Of a stretch of 64,000 nt of DNA, positions 1 through 13,239 are shown in pieces; the first letter of the stretch is position 1; each line of letters begins with the position of its first letter. The stretch lies in NCBI GenBank assembly GCA_000611775.1, contig KK106984.1:1332364-1396363 (forward strand). The letters are read 5' to 3'. The stretch is from Umbilicaria muhlenbergii. Taxonomy: Eukaryota; Ascomycota; Lecanoromycetes; Umbilicariales; Umbilicariaceae. The notes under the pieces were generated by a model that worked only from the letters and a program-made list of their open reading frames with translations, was not told the DNA's origin and made no database searches. The position numbers and the translations under genes were made by a program.

Positions 1-1024
1 CAAGAGTTTGATGAAGAGTAATTTTAACCTCAAAAGCCTCTGTCTCCTGATTAAATAAGAAGGCTTTAACTCCCAGATTAAGCACATGTTCAAGACAGCA
101 TAAATGACAGTGAATAAAGCTAAGATCTGAATGAAGCCTGTGCAAGACAATCTTCACACATGTGTCATTGAAAGAGGTGTTATTCAGAACAAAATAATCA
201 ATCTTATTCACAATATCATACTTCATAATGATTTTTATAATCAGTTGAGTCATGTTTTCACCTGAGTGTGGCTCATAAAGCTGTTGAAGATCAATTAAAA
301 CTGTGTGATTCTTGCTTAAATTATTCATGTAGTGAGTCACAATTTCAAGCATGATCAAAGCATTAGGAGAAGTTCATAAATCAAATGAAAAATGTATAAA
401 ACTCTTGTTGATGTGTAATGACCTCTTGATCTCTGCCTTCTTGATCTGAAATTCTCTCATAATTCACCCCCTTATTGTATCTTCATTCAGAGGCAACATA
501 CTGGCATTTAAGGTAAATATTGTGAATATGAAGTTTCAAAAGAAGGTGTTTTAAACAATTGAGAAAAGTATATGCATACAGACAATTCAGTGAATTAAGG
601 TTGTATGAAAGGCATCATAATTGACATGAGAAATCAGATTACTAAAAGCACTTCCTTGCTGTTGCTGCTTCAGGACTGAGGTTGTATTTGATTAATCACT
701 TTTTATAACATGATGTTTGTTTTTAAGATGTTCTTCAATGTGATTTGTTCCTTTCTTGATGAATGTGATCTTACAGAGACTGCAAAGTCAGAATTTCTGC
801 TTATCTTCAGCTGCAATCAGCTCTGTATCATGCTTTCATATTCATGATGTATTTGAACTTCTGATTGAGCTGATGAGAGCAGTTGCTTTGATGTATGAAA
901 CTCCCTGTACAGTAATTCAGTCACTAGGAGTCAGAGAGTCTAAAAGAGAAGAATTAAGATCAGCAGTGTTAATATTAATTAAGAGCAGTGAGCTGAGTTC
1001 ACTGATGATGTCACTGAAACTCAT
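1..1024 (-). pseudogene. hAT-family transposase, N-terminal two-thirds, runs off the left edge
   Basis: This would be a cut-and-paste transposase of the fungal hAT type. Reading the minus strand with TGA as Trp, a frame opens at an ATG at 1,024 with a Ser/Leu-rich leader. A BED zinc finger follows at about 760-920 (SWIW, then WLCSLC, then HIEEH...KHH), then the hallmark FDLWTSPN block near 380 and the SFNDT stretch near 160. Seven Trp codons are TGA and none is TGG; six fall where relatives have Trp (WIW, WLC, DLW among them) and one looks like a former Arg CGA. Two in-frame TAA codons lie between the finger and the FDLWTSPN block, so the copy is decayed. The C-terminal dimerisation region is outside the window. 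No terminal repeat is visible at the right. The family call rests on remembered motif order. Confidence 0.8.
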
Positions 1025-3885
1025 GTTGAAGGTTGAGGCTTGATTTTTTATAAATTCATTCAATTTTTGTTGATTTTTGTCTATCTACAATTATGTCTGC
1101 CTTATTCACTTTTTCAACCTCCCTCAGCAATCTTCATTAAAGTCTTAACATTAAGAGCCCCTTCAGGGGCCCCTCAAAACAAGTCAGAGACAGAAAGAGG
1201 TTGGCAAATCTTCTCTCCCCTCAAGGGTTTTAAAAGGAGGGTTTCAGAACACTGTGTTATTCTGTCAGCTTCATCTCTTATTTCATTAATTTCATCTCAT
1301 CATCTGCCTCTTTCTTCTGCTGATCATTTTGAAGAGCTCAGCTGATATCATTAAATTTATATTCTTCTTTAAATTCAGCTGCTTCTGCCTCACTCAATTT
1401 TGTCTGTGCTGATTTCAGCTCTTTTTAAGCTTGCTTAAACTTCTTCTCTAACAGCTCTAGTTTTTAATAATGATAAAATTAATATTCTCTTCAGTTATTC
1501 AGCCTGCTCTGCTGATTTCACTCTTAATGCAGTTTGACATCTCCTTGACAGATCAACCTCAGCAGGATGTCTTAATTATGATTGATTAACTTTGATCAGA
1601 TCATTAAAGCACAATTGAAATCTTAAGCAACACATGATGTTATGTGTTTTGAAGATATGATTCTCCCTGAATCACAAAGATATGTAAGATTACTTTATCT
1701 TCAATGCACATTATGCTGCAAGTATACAACAGCAGAATCTGAGACATCATATGACTTAAAACACACTTCTTGCACAGCTGCACAACATGGAAAACAATGA
1801 AGAAAAGAACAAGATGTGAAGAAGTATAATGCTGAAGACTTAATTTGAAGATCCTCACAGTTATTTTAAAAAGATGAGGCAGGACCTTGAACTGCAGCTA
1901 ATATTAAAATCACTTTGATCAGAGGCTGAGAGGACAAGCACAGAATTTCAGCTCAATCTGATCATGAGTGAATCTTGAAGACCAGGAAAAGAAAGAGGTT
2001 AAGCAACATGAAAGAAGTTTTAAGATTTGTGATGAGTGATAATAAAGAGAATGAACCTCATACATCTTTTAAAAGAAGATATGAGCTACTTACACCTTCA
2101 ATGATGATGAGAACATCTATTCAAGTCATCTGCAGTCATCAGATTCTCAAGCGCAAACCTCAAGTGACTCAGTTGATTACATCAGAACTATTTAATTACA
2201 ATTATCAGTTTCTACCACCAAATCTTGAATTTTGATTTTGAGACAACAATAGTCATGATCTTAATACAGTGAAAGGATTTTAAGCAGCTGCTTTTGTTAA
2301 GTGTCATAAAAGCATTCCTTCACCTCTTAATGAATATGATCAAGTATTCTGAGAAGAGCTCAACTGTTGAAGAGATTGTGAAGTCATCAGAACTTGAAGA
2401 TAAGATAAATGCAAAAATACTGATCATTCACACTGTCACTCTTGTGAAGTCATTCACTGCGGCTGCAGAGGTGGCGCTGAACTGAATCAGGATTAATGAT
2501 GACAGCATAATTATGATCACAGTCCTCATCATCTTTTGCACTTTGAGTGAGGTTGATGAAGGCATCTTCACCTTCACAGCCTCATGCGCAATTTTCAGAG
2601 GATCTATCAGTTGTAAATGTCAATTTGGCGTAAGTGAGGCCCTCATAGAAATAGAAAGTCAACACAAAACTTCAGACTGTATCACTCAAGTTAAATCAGG
2701 CAAAAGGCAATCATGATCAGTATGAGGCAATCATCTTATGATACTACATAACCATGTGCAAAGTAAAGTGTTTAACACTCATGACTGATTCAGAAGGTCT
2801 TTTGTCAAGATAGTGAGTGTTTTTTGTTTTTTGATTAATAGAAATGAAAATCACTTGTTTAAAGAATCTCCTCCTTTGAAAGTGACTGCAATAAAGAAGA
2901 TGAGGTTGGTTGTTTCTTCATAATGATAATACTGAGGAACAATTCCTTATGTTGTGCTTATAAGAAGAACTGAAGTGCAAGAGTAATCTGTTGTAGACTG
3001 CATCATGATGAACTGCTCATCTGATTAAACATCATCTGATTAAGCAACACATGTTCATGCAGCCCCTCACTGCTTTCTTCTGACATATAAATATCACTCT
3101 TCCCTTCATGCTTCTTCTCACTTCTCTTTAACTTTCACTTTCATGTTTTTTCCCTGACTGTCAGCTCTCCTGATCACGTGTCATAAACAGCTCACTCAGG
3201 CTGAACCTTAATCTATGACATGATCATGCAGGTGATGGGAATTGAGCAGCTGTCATGATTAATATGAACTCTCAACACCTGCTGACTTTAAGTTACAAGG
3301 CCTTTCATTGCAACTGCAATTGTTGATGCTTCAAGCATCATTACCTTCATCAGGCACAGGAACCCTCTTTCACTGTTCATGTTTCAACACTTTCTCAACT
3401 GCTCTCTCTGCATCCTTATCCTGTTTCCTTTCAATCTTTTCACATGTTGCCGCTGCGCCCTGCTGACACTTCAGTTAGTGTTGAAGTGAACTTGACATAA
3501 TCACCCTTCTGCAGCCAGTGGCGTGTGATCAGTGTTTGCAGTCAAGAAGATGTTAACACAGTGAAGCTTTGATTGAAGCTGCCCTCCTCACGCCAAGACT
3601 GATTGAGATGAATGCCTCATGTTTCAAGTTGAGGATTTCATCATCACGTCATCAACACACACCTTGAGTCTGAGTTGTTGAAAATGATCTGTTGACACCT
3701 CCTGCAACAGTTTCACCTGGGATGATTGAGCAGTCTTGTTGAGTTTGACTCATGCAGATTCTAGGCACTGATTCAGTCTGCAGTGACAGTGATTGCAGCG
3801 TTCAGCACTGCCTGAATCAGATGATGACACAATTCAACTTGTCTTTTCTAAAGGATGAGACATCACTGTGTCTCAGCTGACTCAC
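1025..3885. other. Gene-poor stretch, no recognised gene
   Basis: I read this stretch on both strands, also with TGA as Trp. The minus strand at about 1,340-1,560 has a charged Glu/Lys/Ala-rich, possibly coiled-coil reading that is broken by stops. The plus strand at 1,975-2,235 has a basic 86-residue open frame. Neither matches a family I know. The sequence has the same TGG/CCA scarcity and TGA/TCA excess as the decayed genes, so it is probably old repeat DNA. Confidence 0.5.
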
Positions 3886-4850
3886 ATCATCAGCAATTTA
3901 GCAAGTTAGCTCTGAGTTAGTTTTTAGCACTTTGAGCGCTCTGAGCTTCTGATCTCATGTCCCAGCTAACAGCCGCTCTTAGCACCCTTTGAGCGCTTTG
4001 AGCTCAACCTTAAATCTTGAGCGGAACATCAAAATTTTGTGATAAAAAAACAGTTATTAAAACAATTGTTTAAACAAGTACACACACAGTGTTATAATAA
4101 CAGTAAAACTTATAATAAGTAAACTTTTGCTAAAATTCACTTTTCTGCAATAAAAAATCATGATTTGTTGAGTCTGAAAGCACTGTATAAGTGTTGAGTT
4201 CTGAACATTTAAAGAACTTCAAGATTTTCATCACTTAAAAATCTACACACTTTAATAACTTTTGCACCTCAACAGATACGAAGAAACTTTCAATGCACAA
4301 GTTATAAAGAACAGTATTCTCTATTAATGTTAAACTAAAAGTTTCTTCATAACTGCTGTTATTGTTAAATTATATTTAATTCAAGTTTGCAATAGTGAAA
4401 AATCTTTCAAAAAAAAGTCACATACTTTGAATAACTATTGCGCTTTTATACTTATAATATAACTTTCAGTTTATAAGGTGTAGAGAATAAGCTGTTTAAG
4501 AGTTTTCTGATACAAAGTTTCTTTTTATGTGTTGTTGTTATTGAGTTATTCAAAAAGTCATTAAAAATCTGTTTATTAATGTTGTAATTTTCATCACTGA
4601 AAGTTTGAAATCAATATAACTTTTTAACAACAACAGTTATAAAAAAACTTCAAGTTATAAAACTGTTTAATAGCTTATTCTCTACAACTTATAAACTGAA
4701 AGTTATATCATAAGTATAAAAACGCAATAGTTATTGTTATTTAAAGTGTAAGATTTGTATGAGCTCATTTACTGCTCAGAGAGTGCTCTGAGCGCATAAA
4801 GTACTATTAACTAAAACCTTATTTTTGAGCGGGCTGCCAAGTTGTGGATG
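3886..4850 (+). mobile_element. TIR-bearing non-autonomous DNA element, copy 1
   Basis: About 965 bp whose first ~250 and last ~110 bases reappear in reverse orientation at 41,795-42,729. The ends form an imperfect terminal inverted repeat: the left end begins CATCAGCAATTTAGCA and the right end, read inward on the minus strand, begins CATCCACAACTTGGCA. Subterminal sequence is rich in short GAGCGC/GCGCTC motifs (about 3,935-4,025 and 4,770-4,790), as in elements whose transposase binds subterminal repeats. The inside is AT-rich, non-coding and largely palindromic. It has no transposase, so it must have moved in trans. I could not define a convincing target-site duplication, so the superfamily is open. 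Confidence 0.7.
4431..4732. repeat. Large internal palindrome in TIR element copy 1
   Basis: Two arms of about 70 bp face each other (about 4,431-4,500 and 4,660-4,732). Both contain ATAACTTTCAGTTTATAAG and a TAGAGAATAAGCT motif in opposite orientation. The ~160-bp loop is itself partly self-complementary. The same short motif family recurs around 4,260-4,340, so the element interior looks built from shuffled copies of a hairpin unit. Confidence 0.75.
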
Positions 4851-7800
4851 TTCAGTGAGCTTGTCATGAGCTGTCTTCATAGTACTGCCTGCAACTCTAC
4901 TGGTGAAGAAGTCAGCCTTGATACTAAGATACACCTTATGAAGCAGTTGTAGAGCTTTGTTGCAAACAATTCAGTCATTGATATTGTGTTAAAGGCCACA
5001 AATCGTACTTCTGATTAACTTAGAAAGCTTTCCTTTGACTGAAGCCCTTATATCCCTGAGAGTTGACAGGTCTTATTGCTATTCTCAGTCAATTCTTGAA
5101 AATGCCATCATGTTCAGCACTGAATAGAAAAGGGGAGTTTATTAAGCCTCAAGGACTCTTCACTCTGCTCTTTACCTCAGTTGATGTTCTGAATGACTGC
5201 CTTCTCAGAGTTTCAAACTGATTGATCAGGTATAGCATTTCTGGGATCTTCTGACTAGTCACTCTTGAATGATAATATATTTGGCACCAAAAAGCATTTA
5301 AATTAAAACATCAATATTTGCTTCTGAATCTTTGTGGCTTGCGAGACGCTGTAGAGTGCATGGTCCGTGGGCTAATGATCAATGAATAATTTCAGCGTGA
5401 GCACTTTGAGTGTCTGAGTGCTCAGCATGTATACTCTCAATGTCCTGATGCTGTTAATTGGCGAGCTGGCTGCCATTAAGCAATCAGTACACTATCAGTA
5501 GTGCTATCAGTAATGCTGCCAGTACAGTATTTGACCGCTGTCATTATCAGTACCGCTCTCAGTAGTTTTATCATCAAGGGCATGAAGCATCTGCCTCACA
5601 GAACAGTTTTGTCCTAACCTGTAGCTCTGAATCAGTAAGCCGCTCAAGCTGAGCACAGAGTTCTTGAAGGGTTCAACAGTGAGTTTCTCTTAAGTATTTC
5701 TTAGTACCTTTCACTTGTTCCCTAGGTGATTCTTAACATATTTCATTCAATTTGCCAGCGCTTCCTTTTCAATCTCGCATGCATCACTCTCAAGGTGTTA
5801 TGGCTGCCTGAATGCTTTCCTCACACTCAGACTTCATTTTTCAATTGTAGAGAGCAGCCATCAAGTGCTCTCTACACTGCCAATTAACATCACTGAGAAA
5901 CGCTCTCTGAAGGGTGCAGAGGGAGTGCACTTTACATAAAAGGTGAGTAACCTCCTGGATCTCAGCAGCTAGGCCTTGAAATGCCTTTCAAATTACACAT
6001 TACTCTTCAGCAGAGTCATCTGTGAGCATGTAGTGAAGAAGGCAGCATTCTTCACATCAACACTTAACCTATTGAGGTTAAAACTATTAGTAAGCTACAC
6101 TGTAAAACAGGAGTTGACTCACTACTTGTAGCTCAGCAGTCATGATGTCACTGTTCTTCTGATCAGTGAGCAGACAGGCTCCTGAAATTTAAATTCCCTG
6201 CTCATCACAGATCAATAGGTTAAAGAGAAATCACTTAAGCTTGTTGATGTCATGAGTGGAGTTCATAAGCACAAAATGACTTCAGCAGCAGAGAATCTTG
6301 AGCTGTGCAGGCTCTGCAAAGACAAGGCTGTGAGACTGCACCTCATCACGTTGCTGAGTAATCTATTTAGCAGTTAGTAGCTGTAGACAGGGGGTGAAAA
6401 GCTTACCTGTATGACATCTATATGTCAGCCCTCCTTCTTCAGTCACTTCTGAGTCTTCAAAGCTTACTCTTCTCACGTCTCCTGCTCTCAGTATGATGAG
6501 AGTCAAAGTTATGCTTCTTTCAAGCAGCTCCCGCATTGTGAACATTCTCTTAAGAACACTCAGTGCTCTTCTGCTTCTTCAAGGGCTTTTCTGTTGGCTG
6601 GCTGATTCACCTCATGAAGATTATTGACCACATCAGTCACCTGATAGTCATTGGTCACCTCCCTCTTCATTATTTTGTGGACAAAAGAGGAGTTCTACCA
6701 CCAGTCTGAGTTCTCAGTGTGTGCAAATGCATCAGAACCTCCTCATCCTCAAGACAATTCACAGTCACAAGAACTGAGCTATCTCACAACGCCTTCCCCT
6801 ATGCATTGAGGGTTTCAAGAAAGATCAGTGAACTGTTCAGTGCATTCACCATCATGCAGAGACCTGAAACTGTCAAAAAACAGAAGATGTCTCTCAGAAT
6901 TGAGTTTTCATGAAGGTTCAGGTTACAGGTTGCAAGTTAAGGTTATATACAAGTTATAGAAAATGAAAAGGGGCGTTAATAATTAACTAGACAAATCAGA
7001 ACACAAGCATCTCATGAATTCAGATTCTTTTCAATATCATGTGTATAGAAATAGAGGTCCAGACGCTGCAAAGGCAAAGGAGATTACCACTGACATTCAT
7101 GAAAATGTGCTGCAGTTCTTTCAGATAGAAAGAATTCTCCAGGAAGAAAGTCCCTGTTCAGAGTTAATTCAGACTTAGTGATGATGAAAGATCTGAGGAT
7201 AGGCCTTAGGTTGAGATTATGCCTCAAATTGAGAACTTACATTATCAACCATTCTGTCAGGCACTGAAAGATGTGAACATCAATACATATCATTTCCTAG
7301 ATGTGAAAAAGGCTGAAAGAATCCCTCACCACTTTTAGTCCCGTGATCAGTTGATGGAATTCATGAAAACACATTCAGGCAAGAGGTATCCCTCTTGAAC
7401 AAAGTGAAGCAGAACAAGCTTGTGAGTGTAGTTCTCATTGAATGCTGATGAGCTGTTCAGATCAGAGTTTAAAATGTTAAGATCCTTTATCAGGAAGCCG
7501 TCCCGCAAACAGATGAGACAGCAGCAGATAAGCTTCACATAGTAATTATCATGAGGGAAATAATCATGAAGAGCCTTATATATTGAGAGGTCACCAATAG
7601 CTTCATACCTCAATATGATTAATTTAATACATTGTTTTCCTATAAAGGATTTCAGCACAATCATTGTGATGCTTGAATGCTTCACTCTGCTTCTTTGAGG
7701 TGTGCTGGAGATTATCATAGCAAGCATTGCACAAGGGTTTGTCTCATTCATTCTTTGCATAATTGACAAGCTTTGATGTTCATTCAAGGCTGCAGTGACT

Positions 7801-8077
7801 GCAAGTGAAGTTTGCGCGCTTCAGCCTGAACAGTTCACAACTCTCATCATAGACAGTAATCACATACTAAAGTGAGTAATGACAGTGAGTAACATTCTGC
7901 AGGTGAACTCTACAATCATTTAACCTGTGAGAGAAAACTTAACTGACCTCAACAGTTTCTTAGCTCAGCTTAATCACACACAGACAACAGATTTTTCATC
8001 ATCTCATGTTAACCTCCTTATGACCTTGATCTGTAGGAGATTTGAGCTTAATCTTTCAGGTGATCCCTCATCTGCTT
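4851..8077. other. Gene-poor stretch with decayed, unrecognised reading frames
   Basis: No family was recognised on either strand. The section at about 5,360-5,580 is less depleted in CG and holds irregular repeats of a CAGTA/TATCAGTA-type motif. The minus strand at 7,347-7,787 has an open frame of 146 codons (Leu/Ile/Cys-rich centre) that could be a real fragment, but it shows no diagnostic motif. The segment ends at the 5-bp target duplication (8,078-8,082) of the Gypsy element. Confidence 0.45.
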
Positions 8078-8082
8078 GTTTA

Positions 8083-8224
8083 TGCTAAGACTACGTCTTC
8101 CGTTTATTGGGTTGTAAAAGCTTGCCTTCATTTCCTAGTGAGATGTTTAGCTTTTATGCTCAAGAAGGCTAATTCTACTTGAGAAAGAGTTAAACTTACT
8201 TGAGAAAGTAAGTAGTCTGTAACA
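8083..8224 (-). repeat. Gypsy 3' LTR (left in the window)
   Basis: 142 bp, TGCTAAGACTAC to GTCTGTAACA. It matches the right LTR except for about fifteen transition differences and is preceded by the target duplication GTTTA. Confidence 0.92.
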
Positions 8225-9638
8225 TTTCCCTCACTTTTTCAAACAAGCTGTCGCCCTCAACGCTCAGCAATAAGAGAAAGTAGATAGAAGACTTCTTAAG
8301 TGTAAAAGTGTAATACAGAGCTCACATAAAGACATCTTTCAGCCCTCATCATGCTGCAAAACATTCATGAACTAGAAAGAAGTGAATATTCAAAGTAAAA
8401 AAGGCGCCTTGCAAGAGCAATTAAAGTGAAGTTTTTTGTTCAACTGCTGTAGAAACCTCAATTACAATGTCATTTTTCAGTCCCTCCTTAGTGTGCTCTT
8501 CATTATCAATTCAGCATGTCTTCATCCTCTGATGAAGGTGTACTCTCACTCCTTTTGACCTTGATCCTCTTCATCAAGGTTTCTTAATCATTACTGATGT
8601 TCAGGCCTTCATAACTTCACTTGAGCATTTTCATTTTCATATGACTGTATAGTCAGCTCATGTTCTTTAAGTCTGTCTCACAGGTCACTCTTCTGAAGAT
8701 GTTTATTAACATGCCTTTTAATTCATTCACCTCCTCTTTCATTTCCTTTGAGAACTTGATGATTTTGTTCATCATGCTGCTTTCCCTCATATCCTTCATC
8801 ATGTTGATCATTACCCTTAAATGTTCAGACAGTCTTTTCATCTTATCTGTCATACTACTCATATCTTCACTGAGAATCACTCTCAAGGCCTTCCTTTCTT
8901 CTTTATCAGAGTGAGCTTCAGTAGAGCTATCAACACTCTGTCATAATTTAACATTCAGAGGGGACTTCTCTCATGTTTTACATTTCTTTATGTCTGATGT
9001 AGTTGATGTGATCTCATTAACATTCTTCAGGCTCTTACCTGTCATTATCCTGATCACCTTGAAGTCTTCAGCTGGCAGCTTTTAACTCACTGATAATTTT
9101 CTCTGTGTTCAAGTGATTCTCTTTCAATTCTTGCTGTTCTTTCAGAAAGCTGTTTGACCCTTCTCTTTTCCTTCAGAGTTTATGAATTCATACATCTTTT
9201 TTCATATCTTGTTGTACAACACTTCCTTGTTCTTTATGATCACTCTGATTTTCACTGCAAGTTTAAAGCTTGACCTCATCTTTCTCATTCACCTGATTGA
9301 ATTGAAGTCTGCGCCTCAACATGCTGTGCATTTTGCTGATGATATCTCATTCTTTACTATCTCTGCAGCCAGGACGTCTGTCAACCTTATGTATTTTAAA
9401 GATCAAGTTGAAGTGTCATCCTTCTTGTAATCTTCTCAGTCAAATTCTTTCATCATTATTGATCAGTCTGTAAATGCTTCACTCAAAGGTTGAGTCCTCT
9501 GTTTTGTTGCTATCTTTGTACTGATTGCTTTTCCTACCCTATAGACTCTTACTCAGTACTCAAGTCTCAGTATTTGAACTCATTCCTCAGTAGACCTCAG
9601 ATCTTTCTTCTCTGCCTTTGTGAACATCATTTTGAGAG

Positions 9639-9824
9639 CTTTGATTGAAAGTGTAGGCTTGTTCATGAGTGTTCACTGTGATGAAAGGTATGAAGGCGTC
9701 ACGCTTGTGATTGTAGAATGATGTTTGATATCTTTGATTGAAAGTGAAGGCTTGCTCAAGGGTGTTCACTGTGATGAAAGGTGTGAAGACGTCACGCTTG
9801 TGATTTTAGAATGATCTTTGATAT
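9639..9824. repeat. Two-copy tandem repeat, period about 93 bp, in the Gypsy 3' region
   Basis: CTTTGATTGAAAG starts at 9,639 and again at 9,732, and both copies contain GTTCACTGTGATGAAAGG and CGTCACGCTTGTGATT. It lies outside the conserved pol domains. Confidence 0.8.
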
Positions 9825-11639
9825 GAGAGGTGAGCTCTGTGATGTCAAGCTTATCTGTTATTATTTTTATCAGAGTGATAGCTCATCCTGTCTGCTCATG
9901 TGAAGGTTGCTCAAATACACTGAAGGTTTCAGCTTTGAAACCTTTGAGGTCTGGCAAGTTTAATGTCTTTGAATGTGCTTTGGTTGTCCCCCCCGCTCAA
10001 CATTCAGTGATTGAACTGAGGAACAGACTGGTAGAAGGTCTTGCTGATGACAAACCTTGCAGTTTATAAGCTTTCAGGCTTGCATAGACGGGCTGAATCA
10101 TGATGAGATTAATAATTGCAAGTGATATGAGTGTCATAAAGACGGGTGCAATTGAGGTGAGTGTGACTGAGGCATGCACATGTGAGGTGAGTGTAACTGA
10201 GGTGAATGAGAATGAGGTGATTTAAACCTTCCTCTCTTCCCTTTCTCTCATTCCTCTCAATATCACTTTAACTTTATTCTTATCAATTTGCTCTGAATTA
10301 GTTCCTTCACTCTTTGCTTTCCCTTTCAGAGCAGCCTTTTAATGTTTCATATCATCCTGATTATTCTTATGATGTTTCTTTGCAGTTAAGTGCTTCACTT
10401 CTGTTTTAATAACTTGATTTGCTCTCTTTCTCCTTTCTCCTTCTGAGCTGTCACTGTAGTATGTGAACATTGACTCATCCTCACCCTCACTGAGCTTGAT
10501 GATGTGTGAGTGTTTCTTCATAATAATAACCTGAGCTTGAGATTATTCTGGCTGGCGGTGATAGAGTTTGTTTAAATCTAAGACTTGATTTGTGTTGTCT
10601 TTTCATGTTAAGTAGAGCTTACAAGCTTCTGCAAAGTTGTAATTAATATTGAAGTTCTCTTCTGTGCTGACAAAGCTGTTTAGTGTGAGGCTTCATTCAA
10701 GTCTGCTTCACTGATCTCCTTTTGACCTATAGATGTTTGAGTCATGAGGTCAGTTGAGTCATCATTTTAATTCTTTCATGAGGTGGTGGTATAGTTTGTA
10801 TGAAATAAATTGTAAGAGCGGAACTACTGTGTAAATGAGATCTTTCACTGATGAAATGCTCTTACATATCTCTTGTAACGTGGAAGCTCCGCCTGATGAT
10901 GACAGCTCAGCATTTCACAATTCAGAATCATGTTGATGTATTAAGGAAATTTGTTTACTTGTAAGGTGGTGATTTCATGTCTGCTCACTGCTCAACCGTC
11001 CTTAAGCACTTTTTTGTTATGTCTTGCAATGCAACAAGTGCTCTGATATCACAAAACCACTGCGTGCAAAGAATGAGTAATGTAGCATGCAAGCAAAGTT
11101 ATTGTAACCTGTAGATTACTTTCATGAAGGTTTGCCTCTGATTTTATCAGCAGTAATCTTCTCAATTGACTCATGTTCTCTCTTATACTTTTTTATCAAA
11201 TCCTTTAAATTCCCTAACAGGTCCTCATCATATCATTAATCATGTACAGATGAGTAACCCTTTCATCTGATTAAATATTTCATTATGCTTTTGTTTTTCT
11301 CAGTCTTTTGATTTCTTCTACCTATCAGCTTTTCTATCTTGTAGTCATGTCATTCTGAATTGAACTTCTTTACTGATGATGAGTCATTTGATTGATCTGT
11401 ACACTCATAAAGGTCCTCCCCTTTAGATGTTGACTTCAACTGAGCTATGAACACTACTGAGTGTATTTTTCAGTTCACTGATATGTTTAAATGATAGGTG
11501 AGGAGGTCTACCTTTTCAGTTATCTTAAGCAGATCAACCCTTTGATTAAAGAGCTTTCAATTTGTTATAGATGAGAGTGTATACCTCTTATAAAGTTTTA
11601 TGAAGACCTCATCATCAACCTTCATCAACAACAGTCAGT

Positions 11640-13110
11640 GATGCTTGTCATATTATATCTTCATCTGAAAGTTGACAAAATTCACTGCTTCTTCAGCTTC
11701 CTTTCATATGATCATCCTGTCTTTGATGAAATTGAAGTCTGCTGTTTCACTTTCTCCTTCTAGCATGAAGAGAGTGTCTCTCAGCTTGAATTCATATATC
11801 ACCTCATTTGATGATAACCTGATTGATGTGTTCTTCTGCTTGTTGAGCTTCAATCTTAGTCTTGAAAGGTACTTCACTCAATTCACCTCAGGATTTTCAG
11901 TTAGAAAGTACTGAAGTGTTATCTCTGCAGTTTAATTGATTCTTTCTGATTGTTCATCTGTTTGAGGATGATATGCTGTCAAGGTCAACATCTTTATCTT
12001 CAGTCTCATTGCTAATCCTTTTCAGAAATTCAACATAAACTTAAGGTCTCAGTCTGATATGATGACATCTGAGACTTCTCAGTCTGTGAGGCCTTCTAGC
12101 AGGACTCTTGCTCAGTCTTTCACTGTGTATGTACTTTTCTCTGAAAGTAAGATCACCTTCTTAGAGATCTTGTCTGTGACTGAGAGTGCAACATCAAACC
12201 CCTCTTTCATTGTCAGCAAGGCTAAAATGAAGTTTATTGTGATAATTCTGAAGGGGATGTTCTTTGTAATGATTGATATCATCAATTCATATACAGCATG
12301 CCTCTTAGTTTGATTGAGTTGACACTTGAAAGGTACTTCACTCAATTCACCTCAGGATTTTCAGTTAAAAAGTATCAGAGTGTTATCTCTGCAGTTTAAT
12401 TAATTCTCTCTGATTGTTCATCTGTTTGAGGATGATATGCTGTTGAGGTCAACATCTTTATCTTCAGTCTCATTGTTAGTCCTTTTCAGAAATCTGACAT
12501 AAACTTAAAGTCTTAATCTGATATGATGACGTCTGAGACTCCTCAGTTTGTGAGGTTTTTTAACAGGACTCTTGCTCAGTCTTCTGCTGTGTACATACTT
12601 TTCTCTGAAAGTAAAGTCACCTTCTTGAAGACCTTGTCTGTGACTGAGAATGCAACATCAAACCCCTCTTCTGTTGTCAGCAAGGCTAGAATGAAGTTTA
12701 TTGTGATAATTTTAAAGGGGATGTTCTTTGTAATGATTGACATCATTAATTCATATACAGCATGCCTCTTAGTTTGATTGAGTTGACACTGATAACAATG
12801 ATTGATGTATCTCTTGAGCCGCCTAGATAGCTTTCTTAGGTAAAGGTTGCTCATCACTGCATCATATGCTTGATGAAATCTGCAGTGATGATTGTCATCA
12901 TGTGCTAACTTGAAGATCTTCTTCTTCAGTGCCTTTGAAATGTACAGTCATCTTCTCTCATTGAGTTCCTGGTAGTAGATTAACCTGTCAATTCAATGAA
13001 ATTGAATGTTTTTCAGAGGCTTTGACTCTGCTGTCTTCTTTTGATCCTCAGCATGCTTCTTCAATGCATTTAATATTTTGCTTCATTGCTTATCTTCTTT
13101 GTATGCTTTC
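11640..13110 (-). pseudogene. Gypsy integrase (fossil)
   Basis: The minus strand has an HHCC-type start (HHCRFH...CYQC near 12,800-12,890), the catalytic-core entry ITINFILALL, a SVTDK block and the signature TAYHPQTDEQSER near 11,950. Part of the core is present twice because of a ~464-bp tandem duplication. Confidence 0.85.
11860..12787. repeat. Tandem duplication, period about 464 bp, inside the Gypsy integrase
   Basis: The block at about 11,860-12,323 is repeated at 12,324-12,787. Long shared runs such as TTCACTCAATTCACCTCAGG occur at both starts. The copies differ mostly by transitions, so the duplication is older than much of the decay. Confidence 0.8.
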
Positions 13111-13239
13111 TTCAGCTTGGCCTGATAGTTCTGTGACAGTTTCATCAAGCTTACTTGAAAGGTGAACACTTCATCAAGGGTGCCTTCATCTGATGATGTT
13201 TCAACCTGCTCATCAACAGTCTTGCTTAAGAGCTTAAAT

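Noticed and set aside
7347-7787. FunK1-type fungal kinase on the minus strand
   Set aside because: An initial resemblance (NEHQSL) did not extend to the HRD or DFG motifs in order; left unassigned.
12059-12777. Plus-strand paired open frames at 12,059-12,313 and 12,523-12,777 as duplicated genes
   Set aside because: They are antisense shadows of the tandemly duplicated Gypsy integrase segment.
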